Part shown: positions 18,648-29,900 of the stretch, piece after piece
Position numbering within the stretch: position 1 is the stretch's first letter
How the letters are laid out: each line of letters starts with the position of its first letter
Assembly: GCA_028641055.1 (NCBI GenBank)
Contig: CM054060.1
Location: forward strand, 296,706,462 to 296,770,461
Length of the DNA: 64,000 nucleotides
Direction: 5' to 3'
Origin: Alopecurus myosuroides
Lineage: Eukaryota; Streptophyta; Magnoliopsida; Poales; Poaceae
The notes under the pieces: generated by a model
What the model was told of the DNA's origin: nothing
Databases searched by the model: none
The model's input: the letters and a program-made list of their open reading frames with translations, nothing else
Made by a program: the position numbers and the translations under genes

Positions 18648-19908
18648 GTTAGCAAGGCTCAAGGGCAAGATCTCTCAAGTTGAGAAGGTTGTGGCCTCTA
18701 TCCCACAAGTGGTTGCCTCTAGACCACAAGTAAGTGCTCCAAGGCAACAAATTGGCAAACAAGGTCTTGGCTATGTTGCCAAGAAGAAGAACAAGAAGAA
18801 GAAGATCAAGAAGAAGGCCAACAATGGTGCTTCGGGTGGTATTGTCATTAGGGACAACATTACTCGTAGCATTCCCGCACAAGCCAACAATGTTGCTCCG
18901 AGTGGTGGTGTCATGAGGGACAACACTACTCGTAGCATTTCCACGAGAACTAACAATCCACACCATTTCTTATATGTTGATTATTATGGTGTTGTGCAAG
19001 ATAAATATGTTGGTCCTATTGAAGGTTTCATTTACTATATTGTTTGGGTTCCAAAGACCCTTGTTGCTAACATGAGGGACCCTCCTTGGGTCCTAACTCT
19101 AGTCCATGATCTCTTGCAGGACTATGCTTCCGGTGGGTCTAAATGGATAATTGATAGTGGATGCACTGGTCATATGACCAGAAGCAAAGAACTTGTGACG
19201 GAGTTGCGCCCAAATGATATTGATGCAACCGTCACCTATGGAGACAAGTCCAGGTCTAAGGTATCGGGGTTTGGCAAGGTTGTGATTGCTCCTTATATCA
19301 CTATCGTGGATGTTATGGCTGTTGAATCCCTTGGTTACAATTTACTTTCAGTTTGTTCATTAGGGAAGATGGGTTTCTCCATCTTCTTTGATCCTAATAT
19401 TGTGGTCCTTTTGAGGAGCAAGAGTCTTGACGTTGCATATGTGGGACATGTTGAAAATGATTTGTTTGTGGTGGACTTTTCGAAGTCTACCAACTCTCAA
19501 TCAATGTTTCTTTTCGGAAAGGCGGACGTGGGGTGGTTGTGGCATTGCTGCTTATCCCATGTCAACATGAGAACTTTGCAAAGTCTTCACAAAGGTGGCC
19601 TTATCCTCGGACTAAAAGCAACTGTTTGTTACAAAGATCACGTTTGTAGGTCGTGTGTTGAAGGAAATATGCATGATGCCGCCCACAAGGCCAAGACTAT
19701 TATATCATCAAAGAGGATCTTGGAGCTTCTCCATGTTGATCTCTTTGGTGCCGTTCCCGAGGAAAGTCTTGGAGGCAAGAAGTATTGCTTGGTGATTGTT
19801 GATGACTATTCAAGATACACTTGGGTTTATTTCTTCAAGTGCAAGAGTGAGACGCAACAAACTATCATCGACTTCACCAACCAAGTGCAACGTCAACACA
19901 ATGTCTAA
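18648..19908 (+). pseudogene. copia protease, GAG-pre-integrase and N-half of integrase
   Basis: The frame (entered from LTR sequence at 18592) contains a Lys-rich tail of Gag and then the protease active site WIIDSGCTGHMT (near 19147). A GAG-pre-integrase zinc finger (WHCCLSHVN ... VCRSCVEGN, about 19540-19680) follows. The integrase core begins (LLHVDLFGAVPEES, first catalytic Asp near 19738) and includes VIVDDYSRYTWVYFF. A TAA at 19906-19908 interrupts integrase before the second Asp. All of this belongs to one ancestral polyprotein; the stop is a mutation. Confidence 0.88.
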
Positions 19909-20969
19909 ATCATGGCTATTAGGAGTGACAATGGCTCCGAGTTCAAGAACTACACTTTGAATGAATTCCCTAGTGATGAGGGTATTTGTCATCAATATTT
20001 CGCCACCTACACCCCTCAAAAAAATGGTGTAGCCGAGCGGAAGAATAGAACTCTATTGGATATGGCAAGGACCATGTTGGCAGAGTATTCTTCTCCCCAA
20101 TATCTATGGGCCGAGGCCATATCCACCACATGCCACTCCTCCAATCGCCTCTACATCCGCAAGGGCACCAGACTCCATATGAGATCCTCGCCGGCAACAA
20201 ACCCAACGTCTCCTACTTCCGTGTATTCGGTTGTAAGTGTTTCTATTTGATCAAGGGTGTTCGATTGTCTAAATTTCAATCTAAAACTATTGAGGGTATA
20301 TTTGTTGGTTACGGTGCCGAATCCCACACTTATAGAGTCTTTGACAAAGCCTCACGGATTGTCATAGAATCTTGTAGTGTGGTTTTCGAGGAAAATGATG
20401 GCTCCCAAGTGGCGCAATTTCATGTTTCTAATGTAGATGTTGAAATGCCTCAAGATGCCATAGGAAGGATGGGTGTGAGATTTTGCCGCCCCATTCAGGG
20501 ACACCTTATGGCAACTCGAGAAAGACTATGCTCTACTCAAGTGGAGCCCTCCTTTACAATAGAAGAACAAGACAAGGAGCCAAGTGATGCACCTAACCAA
20601 GAACATGTTGAAGACCCTCCTCTCATTGACCAAGTTACTACGCAAGATGCAACCACTCCTATCATTCAAGCTAGTCAAGGTCAAGGCCAAGATCAACCTT
20701 CCTCATCCTCCTCTCCTCAAGTTGAAGCAAGTGTTGATGATGTTGATGATGATGATCAAGGCCAACAAGTTGGTCAAGACAGGGACCCAAATGAACAAGA
20801 TGATCAAGTGATTCCTCTTCACAATAATGAGGAGATCGAAGTGATCATCAAGCTCACATATCCATGGTGGTACCAAAGAAGGTGTTTGAAGCTCTTGAGG
20901 ACTTCGATTGGGTTGAAGCTATGCATGATGAGCTCAATAACTTTGAGCGCAATAAAGTTTGGAAGCTAG
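19909..20969 (+). pseudogene. copia integrase C-half and linker
   Basis: Just after the stop, the frame at 19912 carries the second Asp and the Glu of the integrase triad (RSDNGSEFKNYTLNE, then NGVAERKNRTLLDMART). Near 20150 a frameshift moves the frame to the one ending at 20969. That frame continues with TPYEILAGNKPNVSYFRVFGCK, IEGIFVGYGAESHTYRVFDK and VVFEENDGSQVAQF, all characteristic of the SIRE/Maximus clade. An acidic linker rich in Asp and Gln (about 20560-20830) follows. The last residues before 20969 are out of frame. Confidence 0.85.
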
Positions 20970-21546
20970 TTGAGAAGCCCAAGGATTGCCACAATGTTAT
21001 TGGCACTAAGTGGATATTCAAGAACAAGCAAGCTGAGCATGGTATTATCATAAGGAACAAGGCAAGATTGGTGGCTCAAGGCTACATTCAAGTGGAAGGG
21101 ATTGACTTTGATGAAACCTATGCTCCCGTGGCTCGCCTTGAGTCCATCTGTATCCTTCTTGCATATGCATCTTCGCATAATTTTAAATTGCAACAAATGG
21201 ATGTCAAAAGTGCTTTTCTAAATGGTCCACTAAAATAGGAGGTATATGTTAAGCAACCTCCGGGGTTCGAGAACCCCAACTTTCCTAACCATGTCTACAA
21301 GATCAATAAGGAGCTCTATGGACTTAAACAAGCACCACGTGCGTGGTATGAGCACCTTAGAGAGTTTTTGGAAGACTGTGGGTTTGAAGTTGGGAAGATC
21401 GACACCACTCTTTTCACAAAGAGGGTAAAGGGAGAGATTTTCTATGCCAACTCTATGTGGACGATATTATCTTTGGCTCAACTAACCAATCCTTTAATAA
21501 TGAGTTCTCAAAGCTTATGACTGACAGGTTTGAGATGTCCATGATG
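20864..21546 (+). pseudogene. copia reverse transcriptase, N-terminal part, interrupted
   Basis: The RT starts with the frame at about 20864 ([20 protein letters not shown], then [42 protein letters not shown]). It includes the first catalytic Asp in the [10 protein letters not shown] box. A TAG follows at 21236-21238. Further shifts occur before the second motif, although DNA for a YVDDIIFG-like box can still be recognised near 21450-21475. At 21547 the gene is cut by the 15.3 kb insertion. Inactive. Confidence 0.88.
21542..21546 (+). other. Left target-site duplication (TGATG)
   Basis: TGATG immediately precedes LTR1. The same five bases at 36871-36875 follow LTR3. Removing the insert plus one copy rejoins the copia RT reading (motif before and after the site), which confirms the boundaries. 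Confidence 0.9.
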
Positions 21547-24500
21547 TGTAACATCCCAAGTATGAAAAACACCCATTAGAATGTTTGCTCCCTGTTATTT
21601 TATGTTTTGCATCATGGCATCTTAAGTTTTGTATTTGTTTTCCAATTGTTTTCCTCTGTTTTCCTTTGGTTTCCCTTGTTTTTCTATTTGAATTTCAAAC
21701 CAAAAATTCAAACCTTTTGTTTCATACTTGTGATGTTACAATTTTCCAAAATGAATATTCAAATCAAAACAATTATTTGTTTCCATTAAAGTTGTAATTT
21801 CAAAACTATTGATTTGTTTCTAATCAATATTTCATTTAATACCAAAAACATTTTCAAATTCAATTAATTATCCAAACAGCAACCCTTTAGAATTTTATGA
21901 AACTTACAAAACAAATCAATCACTTGTTTCAAATAAACTTGAATTTAAAACTTCTAAGTTGCTTAATTCAAATTATTCAATTAACATTAATTTCACTCAA
22001 ATTTCAAACAGCAACATAATTTAAATATTTTGGAAAACTAAACTTTGCAAGTTGGTGCTGTTACAAATTTAATCAATACCAATTTTTTTCCTAAAAATTT
22101 CTAACCTCAAAACCTCATTCTTTTTCTTCCTTTCTCTTTTCAGCAAAAAAAAAATCAAACAGAACAAAAAAATAAAAGAAAAACAGAGAGGGGTGGGCAG
22201 GCGAGCCCAGTTGGGCCAGCCCACCACATCCCCCTTGGCCCGGTACCCCCTCCTTCTTCCTCCCTCGTACGGCAGTGATCTGAAGGTGTCCACGTCGCAT
22301 CAGAGGAGAAGCAGACGGCTGAGCAGCTCCACCTCCCCCCTATAAACCCTAGCCCGAGCCCCCTCTGCCCTATTTCCCTTCTCCCTCCTCTCTCCCTCTC
22401 CCCCGCCTCCATTTTCTCTCCTCCCACCTCCATCGTCTTCTCTGCACCATCCCTCTCTCTGAACTGAACCCCACCGAAACCCCACCTCCTCCCTCCGGCG
22501 ATCGCCGGCGATCCGGCCTCCCTCCGAGCAGGGTAGTCACGGGAATGGATTCCCTGCGACCCCCTCTTCCTCTCCGACCCCTCCTCGGTGGCTGGGAGCC
22601 ACCGAGTCGCCGCCGCCGTCCAGGATTTGCCGCCGACCACCTCTCCACCGAGCGCCACCGTCCCCTTCTCCTATTCCCCCTCGGTGAGCTCCCTCTCCTC
22701 CCTCGTTTCCCTCCTCCCTGTATCTCCACGCCCACGCACCACCCCTGGCCCACGCAGCAGCAACCGCGCGGACCACGACGAGCCGCAGCAGCCGCGAGCT
22801 GCCGCCGGCTGCTGCCTGCCTCCGTCGAGTTTCAGAAACATACCTGCAAAAAATTCAGTTAACTCTCCTAACTAAAGCATATCCCCCCCCCCCCCCGAGC
22901 CCTTACCTGACAAGCAACCGCAGTTCACCGCAGTGGCAACGCCCGCTGCGCGCACCCAGGGGGTCGTGGGTTCGAATCCCACCCCCGGGATTAAACCCCT
23001 TTTTGCTGTTTTATTTTTTCCAGGCCCAGAAACTTGACAGAATTGCACACAAGTCCCTGCCAGTCTCTTCTAGGTCCCTGTGAATAAATTCTAGGTCCCT
23101 GGATATTGTTTAAAATGGCAGCATAATACCAAATCTTGGAAATTGCATAAATAATTCATCCCAACTCCAAATTCAACATTTTAAATATGTTTTCAATACC
23201 AAATTGAATTCTCTACCCAAATAAAAAATTTGTTCACTGTTTTGAATATTTTAAATTGGTGAAATATTTGAATCCTTTTTTAATTCATTTAATTTTGCAA
23301 AATTCATAACTTGGGCATAAAAATTCCAAATTCAACAAACTAAATATGTTTTCCATTCAATTTCTCATATACTTTGCAAATATCAACTTTGTGTTCTGTT
23401 TTGAATAATTTAAATTGCTGAAAACAACTGTTTCTTGATTAATGCATTTAAAATTGCCAAATTAATAACTTGCTCATTTTAAATCCATTTTCCACAAATA
23501 AAATATGTTTTCCATGCTAAATTGAACCCTCTTTCCAAATATAAAATTTGTTTCATGTTTTGAATAATTAAAAATTGGTTAAATAATTTAAACCTTGTTT
23601 AAATCATTTAAAATTGCTAAATTCATAACTTGGTCAAATTAAATTCTTTTTGAACATATAAAATATGTTTTCAAACCATAAAAGTATAAACTTTTCAAAT
23701 ATGAATTTGGTTTAATGTTTTGAACAAATAAAATTTCAAATAATTTCACACTTGAATTAAATTCATTTAAATCTTGTTTAAACTTGTTTAATTCATAAGT
23801 AATTTATTCTAAATCCTTTTTCAACAATTGAAACATGTATTCCACCTAAAATTTTGTGTACTTTCCAAATATGAACTTTGTTGTCTATTTTGGACAATTT
23901 AAATTGGTGAAAACAACAAATGCTTGTGTAACACCTTTAAGGAACCAAAATTCCTTAACTTAATAACTAAAATCCTAAACTTGGTAAACCTTATTTCAAA
24001 ATTGTTTCTAAGGTTGTTTTATTTCTGTTTTCCTCATCCATGCATCATACTAATCCACTTTCACCTGTTGATTAGTTGTAAAACAATTATTCCAACCTTA
24101 ATTCATGGGCTTTCCATATGCAATCCCAAATTGCATGTGGGTCCATTTAATTATGTTATGTTACCATGTCAATTATCTTATCTTTGATGCATCCATTAAA
24201 TTGACATGCATCATCCCATGATTGTGCATTATGCCATGTTATTGATTGTTTGTCTCTCTGCGTTGTTTGTTTGCTTCTTCTCGAATAGACGACGACGTTG
24301 AGACAGACGAGGTTTACGACACCCCTTCTAAGGAGTTAGCTCAGTACCAGGCTGCTGATTTTGCAGGCAAGTATTCACTCACATGAACCATTGTGTTCCT
24401 TTCAATATTGGATACCGATACTTTCCGTTGTCTATCCTGCTAGCCCTATGAATCGTTGCTTGTGTTCCGAACCTATCACATGTTATCCTGTAACCCTGAT

Positions 24501-26118
24501 ATAGCCTCACCTCCACTCCTATAACCCCATTGCTTGTTGCCCGTGTCTTACTAGCATGCTTAGGGCTGTTTTGCTCGAGTCTGTTGTCCGTTACTTTCTG
24601 TTACTATATCTTTATGTTCTAGGGCTCGATGTTAAACAACAACCTGTTAATTATGAGGTAATGCTAATTTGATGATAAGGCACCGGCAGGAGGCCCGGCG
24701 TGGTTTTGAGGCCTGCTAGTGTCGACCCTAATTAGGAAAAGGGTCTTGTCTATTGATCCATGATGAGCGCACTATCCGCATGTGGGAAGCGTGTATGGGC
24801 GCCCCCCTCAATTTGATTCGATTCGCATCTCGTCCAAATCGCCACACTTAGTTCGGGCTTTCCATTTGATGCATGCATATGCAGGTGCGAACCCTTGGCG
24901 CCAGGGTGGAACTTTTGTAGTCGGCATTTAGGGCGGCGTGGTCTTAGAGTGCTATGAGGGTCCCCCTTTTCTTCGTGGGGGCTCGATTAGCCGCGCACGC
25001 ACAACATGTGGTTCTTTGGGCTTGATGCGAAGAAGAGTTGAGTTGTGTTGAGTGCCACGCTTGGTGGAAAGGCCATTCCATCTGGCGGGTTATTCTTACG
25101 TGTACGGCCAAATTGGTGCACCCCTGCAGGGATAAATCTTCTCGAGAAGCCGTGTTTTCCGCGGTTATGGATGACTTGGTGAAAGTACTGGCTAACAAGT
25201 ACTCAGAACAACTTACACCTAACTAATGATAACTTGACTAGTAATAGTATTATTGACACAATAACTTGAACCATCATTAATCCAACTATGTGAGTTATCC
25301 TCGGATTGCTTCTTTGGATAAGGGGCGAGATCCAGGATGGGTTTGTTTGGAGTTAGTTATAGTTGGTTACGATACGCTATCTTATCTCCTTTCTGTTAGC
25401 CGGAAGCTGTAGCAACTCTGTAGTTGGTTAGAGCAGCCAGCTGCCGCATCTTTTGTATCACCCCCTTTCTTCCGTTGAACCCAAAGCATCTGTGCTTGGT
25501 GTTGACGGGTACACTTTGGTGAATTGTGAGTCTTGCTTGGCAGTACGTTTATGTACTGACCCCTTTGGGGCTGTGGTTTCCGCAGACTACGTTTCCGAGG
25601 ATCCCCATGGTGGCTACTACGTGGATTATGACGAGGCTGCTGACGAGTAGATAGCAGACCGGGCAGGATCCGAGACTTCGTGGATGGGCTCCGTCTTTTC
25701 GTTTCCGGCCTCTTAGGCCTATTTGGATCTTGTCTGTACTCAGACATTTTGGATGCTTCCGCTGTGATGTAATGATGAAATGTTGGGACATGTGTCCTCT
25801 GGATGATTGTATTTGCTATCTCTGCTCTAGTGAGAGCTATTTGCAACTTATTTCAATCTTTTGTGTCTTAGAGATCTGTTGTGATATCCATTGTTCAAAT
25901 GCCGTTGACGTACCATGTGTGTATGTTATGAAGTACGTCAATGGAAGTATCCGGATTTCTATGGGATGGTTTGCGCAGACGATGAATAGTAGAGAATGGT
26001 TGTCACACGTTTACGTGTTGGCCTACTCATATTGAGATGCGGGTGCCGGTATGCCCCGTAAGCCATTTATCTACTGTTTAACGGACTGTGAGTATCCCCT
26101 AGAAGTCCGGGTGCGACA
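21547..26118 (+). repeat. LTR1 of the three-LTR element (4572 bp)
   Basis: It starts TGTAACATCCCAAG and ends GGGTGCGACA, followed two bases later by the PBS. Order inside: an A/T-rich 5' part, a pyrimidine-rich GC block (22150-22800), a poly-C tract (22883-22896), a tRNA-like arm, an A/T-rich array of degenerate 'aaatatgttttcca' words (23100-23900), and short open segments (24290-24370; 25453-25650). Relative to LTR2 and LTR3 it has a 17-bp extra block near 22618-22634. Confidence 0.92.
22932..22989 (+). other. tRNA-like arm with pol III A/B-box-like motifs, copy 1
   Basis: A perfect T-arm (GTGGG, loop TTCGAAT, CCCAC; 22966-22982) contains the B-box core GGTTCGAATCC. About 35 bases upstream lies TGGCAACGCC, a weak A-box. 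T-runs follow at 22998-23003. The acceptor stem does not pair, so it is not a functional tRNA. It is either a tRNA-derived fossil or a selected internal promoter. Confidence 0.55.
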
Positions 26119-26120
26119 AA

Positions 26121-26132
26121 TGGTATCAGAGC
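26121..26132 (+). other. Primer-binding site 1 (initiator-Met tRNA)
   Basis: TGGTATCAGAGC lies two bases after the end of LTR1. It is the standard complement to the 3' end of plant initiator methionine tRNA, used by many gypsy and copia elements. Confidence 0.9.
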
Positions 26133-26931
26133 CTGTCTGCCTGTAGGACCCCTTTTACTGGTCGCAGTTGAGTCTAGAAACTATTTTGTAGCTATATAGG
26201 AAAAATGAAACGTGAGAGTAGGAATTCTTCCCTTTTATTTCTTTCCCCACCCACCCTCCCTTTTCTAGTAAGGAAGTGTAATGTTGTTTTCTATTCTCAT
26301 CTAAACTTTCAAGTTAGGTTTTCACGAATCCTGGTTTCTCTAGGATGGTTATATCTACTAGACCATAGGAATGGAGGTGGTTGTGACATGATTTATCATG
26401 TTGCCTACTCACGATTGAGAACGGAGGCGTGTAAGCCCCAGAAGCAGATCCTCTATTCCTTAAGCAGTAGATATTGATCCTTTAGAAGCCTGGATGGGTT
26501 TTCCGTAGTACCTCAGGAGTGTTTTGGTCTCGTGTTTCCCGTTGTTGCTTCGATATCCTGTTCTTCTCAACATCCTTTTCGTCCGTTGAAACCTTGTTGT
26601 TGCTTCCCACTTCAGTTCTTCTACCGGCGTCTAATCAATAACTCTGTTCCACCCTTCTGGCCACATAGTCTATTCTCCAAATGAATCAAGTTCTATTCAA
26701 CTATACACCCTCGATACAAAACCTCTACCTTTACAAGAAAATGTTCCGGTGGTTTGCGAATTCCATGACGTCTTTCCAGAAGAGTTGCCAGGAATGCCTA
26801 TCGTCTTGAACTTCCAGAAAAACTATCCAAGGTGCACGATGTGTTTCACGTGTCACAGCTCAAGAGGATCTTCGCAAGAAGTATCCGGACCTTTTCTCTT
26901 CTCAGTAGGGATCTCGGGGCGCGATTCCTTC

Positions 26932-26945
26932 AAGGGGGGGGGGCG
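26932..26945 (+). other. Polypurine tract 1
   Basis: The run AAGGGGGGGGGGCG sits a few bases before the TG of LTR2, the expected place for plus-strand priming. The G-run length differs from the second copy (32289-32298). Confidence 0.75.
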
Positions 26946-26948
26946 TTT

Positions 26949-29900
26949 TGTAACATCCCAAGTATGAAAAACACCCATTAGAATGTTTGCTCCCTGTTAT
27001 TTTATGTTTTGCATCATGGCATCTTAAGTTTTGTATTTGTTTTCCAATTGTTTTCCTTTGGTTTCCCTTGTTTTTCAATTTGAATTTCAAACCAAAAATT
27101 CAAACCTTTTGTTTCATACTTGTGATGTTACAATTTTCCAAAATGAATATTCAAATCAAAACAATTATTTGTTTCCATTAAAGTTGTAATTTCAAAACTA
27201 TTGATTTGTTTCTAATCAATATTTCATTTAATACCAAAAACATTTTCAAATTCAATTAATTCTCCAAACAGCAACCCTTTAGAATTTTATGAAACTTACA
27301 AAACAAATCAATCACTTGTTTCAAATAAACTTGAATTTAAAACTTCTAAGTTGCTTAATTCAAATTATTCAATTAACATTAATTTCACTCAAATTTCAAA
27401 CAGCAACATAATTTAAATATTTTGGAAAACTAAACTTTGCAAGTTGGTGCTGTTACAAATTTAATCAATACCAATTTTTTTCCTAAAAATTTCTAACCTC
27501 AAAACCTCATTCTTTTTCTTCCTTTCTCTTTTAAGCAAAAAAAATCAAACAGAACAAAAAAATAAAAGAAAAACAGAGAGGGGTGGGCAGGCCAGCCCAG
27601 TTGGGCCAGCCCACCACATCCCCCTTGGCCCGGTACCCCCTCCTTCTTCCTCCCTCGTACGACAGTGATCTGAAGGTGTCCACGTCGCATCAGAGGAGAA
27701 GCAGACGGCTGAGCAGCTCCACCTCCCCCCTATAAACCCTAGCCCGAGCCCCCTCTGCCCTATTTCCCTTCTCCCTCCTCTCTCCCTCTCCCCCGCCTCC
27801 ATTTTCTCTCCTCCCACCTCCATCTTCTTCTCTGCACCATCCCTCTCTCTGAACTGAACCCCACCGAAACCCCACCTCCTCCCTCCGGCGATCCGGCCTC
27901 CCTCCGAGCAGGGTAGTCACGGGAATGGATTCCCCGCGACCCCCTCTTCCTCTCCGACCCCTCCTCGGTGGCTGGGAGCCACCGAGTCGCCGCCGCCGGC
28001 CACCTCTCCACCGAGCGCCACCGTCCCCTTCTCCTATTCCCCCTCGGTGAGCTCCCTCTCCTCCCTCGTTTCCCTCCTCCCTGTATCTCCACGCCCACGC
28101 ACCACCCCTGGCCCACGCAGCAGCAACCGCGCGGACCACGGCGAGCCGCAGCAGCCGCGAGCTGCCGCCGGCTGCTGCCTGCCTCCGTCGAGTTTCAGAA
28201 ACGTACCTGCAAAAAATTCAGTTAACTCACCTAACTGAAGCATATCCCCCCCGAGCCCTTACCTGATAAGCAACCGCAGTTCACCGCAGTGGCAACGCCC
28301 GCTGCGCGCACCCAGGGGGTCGTGGGTTCGAATCCCACCCCCGGGATTAAACCCCTTTTTGCTGTTTTATTTTTTCCAGGCCCAGAAACTTGACAGAATT
28401 GCACACAAGTCCCTGCCAGTCTCTTCTAGGTCCCTGTGAATAAATTCTAGGTCCCTGGATATTGTTTAAAATGGCAGCATAATACCAAATCTTGGAAATT
28501 GCATAAATAATTCATCCCAACTCCAAATTCAACATTTTAAATATGTTTTCAATACCAAATTGAATTCTCTACCCAAATAAAAATTTTGTTCACTGTTTTG
28601 AATATTTTAAATTGGTGAAATATTTGAATCCTTTTTTAATTCATTTAATTTTGCAAAATTCATAACTTGGGCATAAAAATTCCAAATTCAACAAACTAAA
28701 TATGTTTTCCATTCAATTTCTCATGTACTTTGCAAATATCAACTTTGTGTTCTGTTTTGAATAACTTAAATTGCTGAAAACAACTGTTTCTTGATTAATG
28801 CATTTAAAATTGCCAGATTAATAACTTGCTCATTTTAAATCCATTTTCCACAAATAAAATATGTTTTCCATGCTAAATTGAACCCTCTTTCCAAATATAA
28901 ACTTTGTTTCATGTTTTGAATAATTAAAAATTGGTTAAATAATTTAAACCTTGTTTAAATCATTTAAAATTGCTAAATTCATAACTTGGTCAAATTAAAT
29001 TCTTTTTGAACATATAAAATATGTTTTCAAACCATAAAAGTATAAACTTTTCAAATATGAATTTGGTTTAATGTTTTGAACAAATAAAATTTCAAATAAT
29101 TTCACACTTGAATTAAATTCATTTAAATCTTGTTTAAACTTGTTTAATTCATAAGTAATCTATTCTAAATCCTTTTTCAACAATTGAAACATGTATTCCA
29201 CCTAAAATTTTGTGTACTTTCCAAATATGAACTTTGTTATCTATTTTGGACAATTTAAATTGGTGAAAACAACAAATTCTTGTGTAACACCTTTAAGGAA
29301 CCAAAATTCCTTAACTTAATAACTAAAATCCTAAACTTGGTAAACCTTATTTCAAAATTGTTTCTAAGGTTGTTTTATTTCTGTTTTCCTCATCCATGCA
29401 TCATACTAATCCACTTTCACCTGTTGATTAGTTGTAAAACAATTATTCCAACCTTAATTCATGGGCTTTCCATATGCAATCCCAAATTGCATGTGGGTCC
29501 ATTTAATTATGTTATGTTACCATGTCAATTATCTTATCTTTGATGCATCCATTAAATTGACATGCATCATCCCATGATTGTGCATTATGCCATGTTATTG
29601 ATTGTTTGTCTCTCTGCGTTGTTTGTTTGCTTCTTCTCGAATAGACGACGACGTTGAGACAGACGAGGTTTACGACACCCCTTCTGAGGAGTTAGCTCAG
29701 TACCAGGCTGCTGATTTTGCAGGCAAGTATTCACTCACATGAACCATTGTGTTCCTTTCAACATTGGATACCGATACTTTCCGTTGTCTATCCTGCTAGC
29801 CCTATGAATCGTTGCTTGTGTTCCGAACCTATCAAATGTTATCCTGTAACCCTGATATAGCCTCACCTCCACTCCTATAACCCCATTGCTTGTTGCCCGT

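Larger units (their letters stand above)
18648..21546 (+). mobile_element. Ty1/copia SIRE/Maximus-type retrotransposon, left part
   Basis: Protease, GAG-pre-integrase, integrase and RT occur in copia order on the plus strand. The 5' LTR and most of gag are missing: the element starts abruptly at the Sabrina-like LTR (18647/18648). The reading frame is broken by stops and shifts. The RT stops at 21546, where a 15.3 kb retrotransposon is inserted, and resumes at 36871. The ends of the insertion carry the duplicated target TGATG (21542-21546 and 36871-36875), so the two parts were once contiguous. Confidence 0.9.
26119..26948 (+). other. Internal domain 1 with fused pol remnant
   Basis: It begins with AA and the PBS and ends with a polypurine tract. 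Near its right end, a frame entered around 26740 reads CEFHDVFPEELPGMP, the conserved linker between protease and RT of chromovirus-type gypsy elements. In another frame directly after, the DNA encodes KVHDVFHVSQLKR, the conserved C-terminal integrase motif. All of RT, RNase H and most of integrase have therefore been deleted between about 26790 and 26800. The part before it (26119-26730) has no coding potential I recognise. Confidence 0.85.

Noticed and set aside
22155..22776. Overlapping Gly/Arg-rich minus-strand frames in the GC-rich block of each LTR
   Set aside because: The block is pyrimidine-rich simple sequence that keeps several frames open by composition. All are repeated in the three LTRs and none has a domain.
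22932..22989. Functional tRNA gene
   Set aside because: Only the T-arm is intact. The acceptor stem does not pair and no plausible anticodon arm is formed.
23924..24187. 87-codon plus-strand frame repeated in each LTR (also 29280 and 34674)
   Set aside because: It is identical only because the LTRs are near-identical copies. The composition is that of A/T-rich non-coding DNA and no domain is visible.
25453..25650. 65-codon frame conserved in all three LTRs as a possible gene
   Set aside because: Conservation follows from LTR identity and the start codon is GTG-like. Kept only as a descriptive note inside the LTR.
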